A DNA stretch of 8,038 nucleotides from Nitrospirota bacterium (GTDB lineage Bacteria; Nitrospirota; Nitrospiria; Nitrospirales; NS-4), in contig VBON01000022.1 of the NCBI GenBank assembly GCA_005877525.1, positions 1-8,038 on the forward strand, in the 5' to 3' direction. The translations under genes were made by a program, and so were the position numbers. A model generated the notes under the pieces. That model was given only the letters and a program-made list of their open reading frames with translations. It was not told the origin of the DNA and searched no databases. Of this stretch, positions 1 to 5,473 are shown piece by piece (positions within the stretch are counted from its first letter, which is position 1; each line of letters begins with the position of its first letter).

Positions 1-145
1 AAACATTAAGTAAAACAATCGCGCACCGTTGTTGCAAAAACTCCCCATTTGTTGCCTTTTAGTGCAATATCGAGAGCTTAGCTGTATTTGTTGCTCGGGA
101 ATAGCCCGTATGGTACGGTCGGACCTGGGGAGTCTTGAAGGTTGC
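1..145. other. AT-richer leader upstream of the sulfite oxidase-like gene
   Basis: No gene is supported here. The reading frame of the downstream gene stays open through this stretch from a TTG at 29, but its translation is Cys-rich and unlike the family, so I treat it as untranslated leader. It carries three TTGTTGC copies (29-35, 49-55, 88-94) and a small CGGG/CCCG hairpin (96-99 with 105-108). I could not find a convincing -35/-10 pair. Confidence 0.5.
29..94 (+). repeat. Three direct copies of TTGTTGC
   Basis: TTGTTGC occurs at 29-35, 49-55 and 88-94. The last two extend to ATTTGTTGC (47-55 and 86-94). Start-to-start spacings are 20 and 39 bases, near two and four helical turns, which would put the copies on roughly the same face of the DNA. 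They lie 52-117 bases before the likely ATG at 146. A regulator-binding role is inference only. Confidence 0.35.
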
Positions 146-799
146 ATGGAGCCGAATGAACGACTCATCGCGAAGAAGGAAGCCTGGGCCGAGGCCAAAA
201 GAGGTCTGACGGAAGAGGGCGTACCGCCCGATCTTCGAACCCGCCACAATCGCCTTCCTCCCGGACAACATCTCACCAAAGGCTGGCCCGTGCTCGACCT
301 GGGGGTGCACCCTACAATCCCGCTGACGGATTGGACCCTCGCGATCTGTGGACTCGTTGAGCAAAAGGTTCTCTGGTCCTGGCCGCAATTCCTCGAACAA
401 CCACACGTCCGTTCGACCTCCGATTTTCACTGCGTGACCACATGGAGCACTTTCGATAATCGATGGGACGGAGTGAGCTTCCGCCAAATTCTGTCTGTCG
501 TGCGACCTTTGCCGCAGGTGCGATTCGTTCTCTTTTCGTCCTACGATGGTTATACCACGAATCTGCCTCTGGAAGCCTGCGCCGAGGAGGACGTGCTGTT
601 AACCTATACCTGGAACGATCAGCCGCTGCCCAAAGAACATGGAGGGCCGGTCCGCGTCATCGTTCCGAAACGCTACGCCTGGAAAGGCGCCAAGTGGGTG
701 AAGGCGATCACTTTCGCGGAACACGATACTCCCGGATTCTGGGAAATCCGCGGGTATTCGAATACCGCCTTGCCCTGGGAGGAGGACCGTTACGGTTAA
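146..799 (+). CDS. Sulfite oxidase-like molybdopterin oxidoreductase
   Basis: A 217-residue protein that is almost entirely the sulfite oxidase-type molybdopterin-binding fold. The key feature is the DFHCVTTWS segment, in which Cys96 is the expected molybdenum ligand. Around it are the family landmarks RLPPGQHLTKGWPVL (36-50), WDGVSF (107-112), GYTTNLPL (135-142) and the HGGPVRVIVPKRYAWKGAKW stretch (165-184). Length fits the small single-domain bacterial group; there is no heme domain, dimerisation domain, twin-arginine signal or membrane segment, so it is probably cytoplasmic. The natural substrate of this group is not known to me. I chose the ATG at 146 because homologous sequence begins shortly after it; GAAGG lies close upstream (137-141) and GGGGAG further off (127-132). 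The frame is open back to a TTG at 29, but that translation has no family character. It converges on the response regulator, and the two stops overlap. Confidence 0.88.
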   Translation: MEPNERLIAKKEAWAEAKRGLTEEGVPPDLRTRHNRLPPGQHLTKGWPVLDLGVHPTIPLTDWTLAICGLVEQKVLWSWPQFLEQPHVRSTSDFHCVTTWSTFDNRWDGVSFRQILSVVRPLPQVRFVLFSSYDGYTTNLPLEACAEEDVLLTYTWNDQPLPKEHGGPVRVIVPKRYAWKGAKWVKAITFAEHDTPGFWEIRGYSNTALPWEEDRYG

Positions 800-1485
800 C
801 CAGCCGTAGGGTGCTGTGGATCGAGTTCAATCAAGCCTTTGCGAATGGCGAGAATGGCGGCCTGCGTCCGATCGTAAACCTGTAATTTGTGAAAAATGTT
901 TCGCACATGATTCTTGACGGTCTTTTCACTAAGATCCAAGTCGTTGGCAATTTCCTTGTTAGTCTTACCGTCGGCCACCAGGCGCAACACGGTAATCTCC
1001 CGCTCCGTAAGATCGTGTCCGGTCCGCGCCGGCTTCTTGCCTTTGCCTTCCGAGAGAAGCGAAAACTCCGCGAGGATCTTGCTGGCCACGGAAGGGTGGA
1101 TGAGCGATTCGCCTTTGGAGATGGACCTAATGGCAGAGATGATCTGCGTCGACTCTGAGTCTTTGAGTAAATACCCCGTCGCGCCGGCCCGCACCAGGTC
1201 GAAGATGTATTTTTCCTCGTCATACATCGTCAACGCAACAATGCCGATGTGCGGCGATTCCCGCTTGATCGCGCGGGTGGCTTCCACCCCGTTCATCCGA
1301 GGCATGCTCACATCCATTAAAATTACGTCCGGCTGGAGTTCGCGGGCCTTTTCTACCGCCTCCTGACCGTCTCGCGCCTCGCCCACCACCTCCAAATCGT
1401 CCTTCTCCCGCAGTATCGCCGAGAGCCCTTCGCGCACCACCCGGTGGTCGTCGGCAATGAGCACCTTGATCTTTTCAACCGGCAT
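796..1485 (-). CDS. NarL/LuxR-family response regulator
   Basis: A 229-residue two-domain DNA-binding response regulator. The receiver domain (about 5-122) has the acidic pair Asp12-Asp13, phosphoacceptor Asp58 (VILMDVSMPRMNG), Thr86 and Lys108 (YLLKDS), so it should accept phosphate. The LuxR-type helix-turn-helix (about 157-221) has the canonical LTEREITVLRLVADGKTNKE start and the SEKTVKNHVRNIFHKL recognition region. Start choice: the ATG at 1485 shares its A with the TGA of the upstream kinase (TGATG, 1-base overlap), preceded by a strong GAGGAGG at 1490-1496. The frame stays open further upstream but reads through the kinase gene as low-quality protein. The partner is almost certainly the upstream HisKA_3 kinase, as this kinase class pairs with NarL-type regulators. 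Target genes are not visible. The stop (TAA, 796-798) overlaps the stop of the convergent gene. Confidence 0.95.
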   Translation of the reverse strand: MPVEKIKVLIADDHRVVREGLSAILREKDDLEVVGEARDGQEAVEKARELQPDVILMDVSMPRMNGVEATRAIKRESPHIGIVALTMYDEEKYIFDLVRAGATGYLLKDSESTQIISAIRSISKGESLIHPSVASKILAEFSLLSEGKGKKPARTGHDLTEREITVLRLVADGKTNKEIANDLDLSEKTVKNHVRNIFHKLQVYDRTQAAILAIRKGLIELDPQHPTAG

Positions 1486-2603
1486 CACGCCTCCTCTGGG
1501 CCGACGGGAATATCCACCATCACACGCGTCCCATGTCCCTTCCGGGACTCGATTTTGGCGGTGCCTCCCACAAGCCGGGCCCGTTCCGCAAACCCCTTTA
1601 ACCCGAACGACTGCCACTTGGTCGGATCCTGTGAGACCGCGTCAACTTCAAATCCGATTCCGTTATCTTGGATAATCGCGCGGGCGTAATGGGCTGTCAG
1701 CGTCAAGGTCACTGTCACCCCTTCCGCCTTTGCATGCTTATGGACATTGCTGAGAGCTTCCTGCACGATACGGAACAGAAAAATTTTCACCTTTGGCGTC
1801 AATGCCGTTTCTTCGCCGCTTGCCTTGAATTCCGTCCGCACATGCGATTGGGTCTCGTAGGACTTGAGATAAGCGCTGAGGGCGGGCACCAGCTGCATCG
1901 CTTCGGAATAGAGTGGGCGCAGGTTGAAGATCACCTGCCGAGACTCTTCGATCGCGGCCTTCAGTTGAGTCTTCGCATCGCTCAAGAGCTCATGACAGCG
2001 AGTCGGATCGGAGAAAATCAGCTCGCGGCTGAGTTCCATCTTGAAATTGATACCGGCCAAGGTCTGGATCAACCCGTCGTGGATTTCGCAAGCGATGCGG
2101 CTTCGCTCCTCTGTGACCGCGGCGCCGGCTTCCTTCACATAGAGCCTATACAGCTCCTGGTACTTCTTGAGATAGCGCTTGATCTCGGCGTTGGCCCGGA
2201 CATGGGTTTCGATGAGTTGCCACATGAATTTCGCGCTCGTCCCGCCGATGACGGCGAGGCCGACACGATCGAATTCCGCCAGCGTCTCCTCCACTTCCCA
2301 ATCTCCGGTTACGTCAATGATCAGATCGACTTCCTCAGACTCGAGCAGTTCCTTGTAGTCGCGGACGACCGGAACGCCATAGAGCTTCGCCAGGCGAAGA
2401 CCCGGCGCTTTGGAATTGATCTCGGCGATTCCCACAATCCGGACCAGCGGATCGCGCGCGAGGATCGACAGCAGGGCCGAACCCCCGGCACCGGCCCCAA
2501 TGATCGCAACCCGAGTCACAGGCGGCAACAGCGGGCGGGATGCCCGTCTTCGACGCGCCTTCGTGGGAAGGCGGCGCGCGGCGGATTTCGCTTTAGCAGG
2601 CAT
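1485..2603 (-). CDS. Soluble HisKA_3 histidine kinase with N-terminal Rossmann (NAD-binding) domain
   Basis: A 372-residue kinase of unusual build. Residues 1-28 are a Lys/Arg-rich tail. Residues 30-120 look like the nucleotide-binding half of a Gfo/Idh/MocA-type dehydrogenase: strand VAIIG, glycine motif GAGAGG (36-41), a second strand IVGIAE ending in acidic Glu61 (which favours NAD over NADP), then DYKELL and VDLIIDVTGD (92-101). The catalytic half and the usual EKP motif are absent. A helical linker (about 128-165) leads to the HisKA_3 H-box ERSRIACEIHDGLIQ with phospho-accepting His175. The ATPase domain has the N-box (VQEALSNVHKHA, Asn286), G1 box DNGIG (313-317) and G2 FGLKGFAERA (333-342). 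No membrane segment, so it is cytosolic. The start is ATG at 2603 with GGGGAAG just upstream. It overlaps the response regulator by one base. Inference: it reports NAD(H) state or a related metabolite. Confidence 0.93.
   Translation of the reverse strand: MPAKAKSAARRLPTKARRRRASRPLLPPVTRVAIIGAGAGGSALLSILARDPLVRIVGIAEINSKAPGLRLAKLYGVPVVRDYKELLESEEVDLIIDVTGDWEVEETLAEFDRVGLAVIGGTSAKFMWQLIETHVRANAEIKRYLKKYQELYRLYVKEAGAAVTEERSRIACEIHDGLIQTLAGINFKMELSRELIFSDPTRCHELLSDAKTQLKAAIEESRQVIFNLRPLYSEAMQLVPALSAYLKSYETQSHVRTEFKASGEETALTPKVKIFLFRIVQEALSNVHKHAKAEGVTVTLTLTAHYARAIIQDNGIGFEVDAVSQDPTKWQSFGLKGFAERARLVGGTAKIESRKGHGTRVMVDIPVGPEEA
1490..1496 (-). promoter_or_regulatory. Strong ribosome-binding site of the response regulator
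   Basis: Read on the minus strand this is GAGGAGG, 4 bases before the ATG at 1485. It encodes the last codons of the kinase. It decides the start of the response regulator and, with the TGATG overlap, points to translational coupling. Confidence 0.8.
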
Positions 2604-2650
2604 TACTTCCCCATGACTTAGAAAGCACGGGGCAGCGGAAGGGAAGAAGA

Positions 2651-3127
2651 TTAAGTTTCGGCAGAGCCGGGTCCCCGTTCGCGGATCAGTACCTTCACTT
2701 CATCCATGAATTGCGCGACGTCTTTGAACTCTCGATAGACCGAGGCGAATCTGACATACGCCACTTGATCGAGTTGGTACAGTTCTGCCATCACCTCTTC
2801 GCCTACGACACGCGCTTGCACTTCTGCCTCGCCGCGCTCCTGGATACGCTTTTCTACCCGGTCGGCAACCGCCTCCAATGTGGCAATGCTGATCGGACGC
2901 TTTTCGCAGGCCTTCTTGAGGCCGGCCAGAACCTTGGCGCGTTCAAACGGCTCACGGCGGCTGTCTTTCTTGATCAGCATCGGAAGTACCTCGTCCACAC
3001 GCTCATACGTGGTAAAACGACGCTTACAACCCAGGCATTCCCGCCGGCGGCGAATGGCTTCGCCTTCCTTCGCCATGCGGGAGTCCACAACCTTGTCTTC
3101 AAAGCGACTACAAAACGGGCATCGCAC
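2651..3127 (-). CDS. nrdR: Transcriptional repressor NrdR
   Basis: A 158-residue NrdR, the repressor of ribonucleotide reductase genes that senses (d)ATP. The N-terminal zinc ribbon has the pairs Cys3/Cys6 (MRCPFC) and Cys31/Cys34 (CLGCKRRFTTYER). The ATP-cone follows from about residue 49 (LIKKDSRREPFERAKVLAGL). The conserved end VAYVRFASVYREFKD is present. Length is typical (about 150-160). The start is GTG at 3127, forced by the MRCPFC beginning; AAGGG lies 11 bases upstream. It starts 16 bases after glyA stops and is followed 47 bases later by the kinase. I see no NrdR-box pair and no nrd gene in the window, so its targets lie elsewhere. Confidence 0.97.
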   Translation of the reverse strand: MRCPFCSRFEDKVVDSRMAKEGEAIRRRRECLGCKRRFTTYERVDEVLPMLIKKDSRREPFERAKVLAGLKKACEKRPISIATLEAVADRVEKRIQERGEAEVQARVVGEEVMAELYQLDQVAYVRFASVYREFKDVAQFMDEVKVLIRERGPGSAET

Positions 3128-3143
3128 CTAGTAGAATTCCCTT

Positions 3144-4391
3144 TTACCGATATTCGTGAAAGATGGGAAACTTACCGCAGAGAACCCGCACGCGTGATCG
3201 CACCAGCTTTCGAACGCCGGAATCACCCGGATGGGATAACACTTTCTCAATGGCATCCGCAATTTGGCCCATTTCCTCTTCCCCCATTCCACGAGTCGAA
3301 ACGATCGGGGTCCCTAACCGAATGCCGCTCGCAATCGCCGGCGGTTTTTGATCGTAGGGGATCGCGTTTTTGTTCACTGTGATTCCGGCTTCGTCGAGCG
3401 CCGCTTCCGCCTCCTTGCCGGTGATCCCTTTGCCGGTTACATCCACCAACATCAAATGGTTGTCCGTCCCGTCGGAGATAATCCGAAAACCGCGCTTCTG
3501 AAGACCGGCCGCGAGGGCGCGCGCGTTGTTGACAACCTGCTGTTGGTAGGTCTTGAAGCCTGGAGTTAATGCCTCTTTGAATGCGACGGCCTTTGCCGCG
3601 ATGATGTGCATTAAGGGCCCGCCTTGCAGGCCCGGGAACACCGCCTTATCCAACGCCTTAGCGTGTTCGGCCTTGCACATCACCATGCCGCCTCTTGGCC
3701 CTCGCAGCGTCTTATGGGTCGTCGTAGTGACGAAATCCGCGTAGGGAACGGGGTTGGGATGAAGGCCGGTGACGATGAGACCCGCGATGTGCGCAACATC
3801 CACCATCAAATAAGCGCCGACGGATTTGGCGATCTCCTGAAATTTCGGAAAATCGAAGACTCGCGAGTAGGCGCTGGCCCCGACGACAATCATCCGCGGC
3901 CGGCATTCCTCGGCCGCCTTGCGCACGGCTTCATAATCAATCCGCTCGCTCGTACGGTCCACACCATAGAAATAGGAGCGGTAGAGAATCCCTGAGAAGC
4001 TCACACGGCTTCCGTGCGTGAGGTGCCCACCGTGGGCGAGATCCATTCCGAGAATCGCGTCCCCGGGCTTCAGTACCGAGAAGTAGACGGCCATGTTGGC
4101 CTGCGAGCCGGAGTGGGGCTGTACATTCACATGCTCCGCTCCGAACAGTTGCTGAGCGCGCTGTACCGCAAGGTTCTCGACGACGTCCATATACTGACAG
4201 CCGCCGTAGTAGCGGCGGCCAGGATACCCTTCTGCATACTTGTTCGTGAGGAGTGACCCTTGCGCGGCCAATACGGCCGGGCTGGCAAAATTTTCGGAAG
4301 CGATGAGGAGAATTTTCTCCCGCTGGCGTCGCCCTTCCCGGCGGATCGCGTCGTAAACTTCCGGATCGGTGGTGCGCAGCGGGCTGGCCAT
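3144..4391 (-). CDS. glyA: Serine hydroxymethyltransferase
   Basis: A 415-residue PLP enzyme of fold type I that interconverts serine plus tetrahydrofolate with glycine plus 5,10-methylene-tetrahydrofolate, the main one-carbon source for thymidylate, purines and methionine. Visible landmarks: SENFAS (32-37), NKYAEGYPGRRYYGG (50-64), HSGSQAN (93-99), the DVAHIAGL loop (198-205), and the PLP lysine Lys227 in TTTTHKTLRGPRGG. Length matches bacterial GlyA and no key residue is missing. The ATG at 4391 starts 7 bases after the rplI stop; its Shine-Dalgarno (AAGGG, about 4402-4406) lies in the last rplI codons. Its nearness to nrdR is sensible, since both affect DNA precursor supply. Confidence 0.98.
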   Translation of the reverse strand: MASPLRTTDPEVYDAIRREGRRQREKILLIASENFASPAVLAAQGSLLTNKYAEGYPGRRYYGGCQYMDVVENLAVQRAQQLFGAEHVNVQPHSGSQANMAVYFSVLKPGDAILGMDLAHGGHLTHGSRVSFSGILYRSYFYGVDRTSERIDYEAVRKAAEECRPRMIVVGASAYSRVFDFPKFQEIAKSVGAYLMVDVAHIAGLIVTGLHPNPVPYADFVTTTTHKTLRGPRGGMVMCKAEHAKALDKAVFPGLQGGPLMHIIAAKAVAFKEALTPGFKTYQQQVVNNARALAAGLQKRGFRIISDGTDNHLMLVDVTGKGITGKEAEAALDEAGITVNKNAIPYDQKPPAIASGIRLGTPIVSTRGMGEEEMGQIADAIEKVLSHPGDSGVRKLVRSRVRVLCGKFPIFHEYR

Positions 4392-4398
4392 GCCGAAC

Positions 4399-4887
4399 TT
4401 ACCCTTGCGCGACAGAAGGCCCCTCGACGGGAACTTCCGGGGCTTGGACTTTAACGACCGTCACGGTGACTTCCGTCGTCACCTGGGAATGAAGCCTGAT
4501 CTGCACCTTTGTGCTGCCAAGTTCTTTGATGGGATGCTGAAGATGGATTTTGCGCTTATCGACCTGAATGCCCTGCGCGGCCAGAGCATCGGCGATGTCC
4601 TTCGTGGTCACCGACCCGAAAAGCTTATCATCCTTCCCGACGTTGACTGGTATTGTGATGGAGGTGGAGCTGACTTTTTTGCCATAGTCTTCCAGCGCGG
4701 CCTTCTCCTTCTTGGCCTTCTCGCCGATCACCCGCTTCGCATGCTCGACCGCCTTTAGGCTGCGGCTGGTGGCTTCTACCGCTTTGTTCCGTGGGATCAG
4801 GTAATTCCGCGCGAATCCGCGGGCAACCTCGAGCACATCCCCGATGTTTCCCACGTCGTCGATGTCTTCGCGCAGAATAACTTTCAT
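4399..4887 (-). CDS. rplI: 50S ribosomal protein L9
   Basis: A 162-residue L9. The N-terminal 23S rRNA-binding domain is clear: MKVILREDIDDVGNIGDV followed by VARGFARNYLIPRNKA (21-36). A long charged connecting helix (about 41-75) leads to the C-terminal domain (LFGSVTTKDIADAL, about 89-102; HPIKELGSTKVQIRLH further on). It is slightly longer than E. coli L9 (149) because of an extra acidic/Pro tail (APEVPVEGPSVAQG). The ATG at 4887 has a near-ideal AAGGAGT 6 bases upstream. It opens the leftward unit. The usual partners rpsF and rpsR are not beside it: the gene upstream is divergent and unrelated, so L9 is separated from that cluster here. Confidence 0.98.
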   Translation of the reverse strand: MKVILREDIDDVGNIGDVLEVARGFARNYLIPRNKAVEATSRSLKAVEHAKRVIGEKAKKEKAALEDYGKKVSSTSITIPVNVGKDDKLFGSVTTKDIADALAAQGIQVDKRKIHLQHPIKELGSTKVQIRLHSQVTTEVTVTVVKVQAPEVPVEGPSVAQG

Positions 4888-4916
4888 CGTCGGACTCCTT
4901 TTTGAACAAGCTTGAA

Positions 4917-4945
4917 ACTGTACCTAACCACCGGTCGAATGTCAA
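4917..4945 (-). promoter_or_regulatory. Sigma-70-type promoter for rplI-glyA-nrdR-kinase-regulator
   Basis: On the minus strand: a perfect -35 TTGACA (4940-4945), a 17-base spacer, and -10 TACAGT (4917-4922, 4 of 6 matches to TATAAT). Transcription would begin about 7 bases further left, leaving a short leader before the rplI Shine-Dalgarno. Confidence 0.7.
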
Positions 4946-4956
4946 TCAAGCCTGGA

Positions 4957-4985
4957 TTGTGATTCGCCCCTGGGTTCGCTACAAT
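4957..4985 (+). promoter_or_regulatory. Sigma-70-type promoter for the exported protein / helicase-like pair
   Basis: -35 TTGTGA (4957-4962, 4 of 6), 17-base spacer, -10 TACAAT (4980-4985, 5 of 6). It stands back to back with the rplI promoter; the two -35 boxes are 11 bases apart. Transcription would begin near 4992, leaving a leader of only about 14 bases before the TTG at 5006. Confidence 0.6.
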
Positions 4986-5005
4986 TATGCGTAAGGACCT
5001 CTCGC

Positions 5006-5473
5006 TTGCGACCGATTCCAGCAGCAGTCATCCTACTCATTGTTGGTTGTCTCGCCGCTGGCGATGGCGCTCGCGCTGCGACCGAGCAAGGGTCGTCTTC
5101 TGGCGATGCATCGCCGGAATTCGATCCGCTCTTATGGAATATTCGGATGAGTCCCCGCCCGCTGCGACCTCCTGCCGGCATCATCAAGGAAACCTGGGTT
5201 CTCGACGGCTATCGCCTCGGACGGCTCGGCCCTGATGCCCCGCATGCGGCGATCATCGACGATGATCACCATCGGCGGCTCCTGATCCTGTCCGCGAGCG
5301 ATGACGGCGGAGTTCACCTCTACCGGGTGTCGGATCTGCCGATCGAGGTGGGCGATAAACTACCCGCACTTCTGAGGAACGCGCAGACCCGCGAGTGCCG
5401 GCATCAACGCATGAGCCCGGAGGGCGAACTGGGATGCCTCGCCCTGTCGCTATTGGAGGCCCTGCACGAGTGA
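5006..5473 (+). CDS. Small exported protein of unknown function
   Basis: I do not recognise this 155-residue protein. It starts with a short signal-like segment: one Arg, then the hydrophobic run AAVILLIVG and Cys15. LLIVGC fits the lipobox pattern, so it could be a lipoprotein; an alternative signal peptidase I site follows GARA (21-24). The mature part is polar with no further membrane segment: a GIIKETWVLDGYRLGRLG stretch (about 59-76), DDDHHRRLLILSASDDGGVHLYRVSDLPIEVGD (about 85-117), and two more Cys near the end. The start is TTG at 5006, with AAGGA (4992-4996) 9 bases upstream and the promoter just before. An ATG at 5143 would lose the signal segment. Its stop overlaps the next gene's start (GTGA), so the two are co-translated. 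Confidence 0.6.
   Translation: MRPIPAAVILLIVGCLAAGDGARAATEQGSSSGDASPEFDPLLWNIRMSPRPLRPPAGIIKETWVLDGYRLGRLGPDAPHAAIIDDDHHRRLLILSASDDGGVHLYRVSDLPIEVGDKLPALLRNAQTRECRHQRMSPEGELGCLALSLLEALHE
5455..5459 (+). promoter_or_regulatory. Ribosome-binding site deciding the GTG start at 5470
   Basis: GGAGG, 10 bases before the GTG at 5470. No comparable site precedes the in-frame GTG at 5395 or ATG at 5434. Together with the GTGA stop/start overlap it fixes the start of the helicase-like gene. Confidence 0.7.

Noticed and set aside
29..145. Extension of the sulfite oxidase-like protein to TTG at 29
   Set aside because: The added 39 residues are Cys-rich and unlike the family, and no ribosome-binding site precedes the TTG.
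1486..1617. N-terminal extension of the response regulator to a start at 1617
   Set aside because: The extra 44 residues run antisense-free through the kinase gene and have no domain character, while the receiver domain begins right after the ATG at 1485, which has a strong GAGGAGG.
1668..2621. Long plus-strand open frame (317 codons) opposite the kinase
   Set aside because: It lies entirely antisense to a kinase with clear motifs, and its translation has no recognisable domain; it is a GC-rich shadow frame.
2711..3382. Plus-strand open frame across nrdR and the end of glyA
   Set aside because: Both opposite-strand genes are certain, and the frame spans their boundary without any family character.
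5102..5115. Perfect 14-base palindrome GGCGATGCATCGCC
   Set aside because: It lies inside coding sequence of the exported protein; one such palindrome by chance in 8 kb of GC-rich DNA is not surprising.
5395..5469. Upstream GTG (5395) or ATG (5434) start for the helicase-like gene
   Set aside because: Both would overlap the exported protein gene by 40-79 bases and lack a Shine-Dalgarno; GTG at 5470 has GGAGG at the right distance and the typical GTGA coupling.
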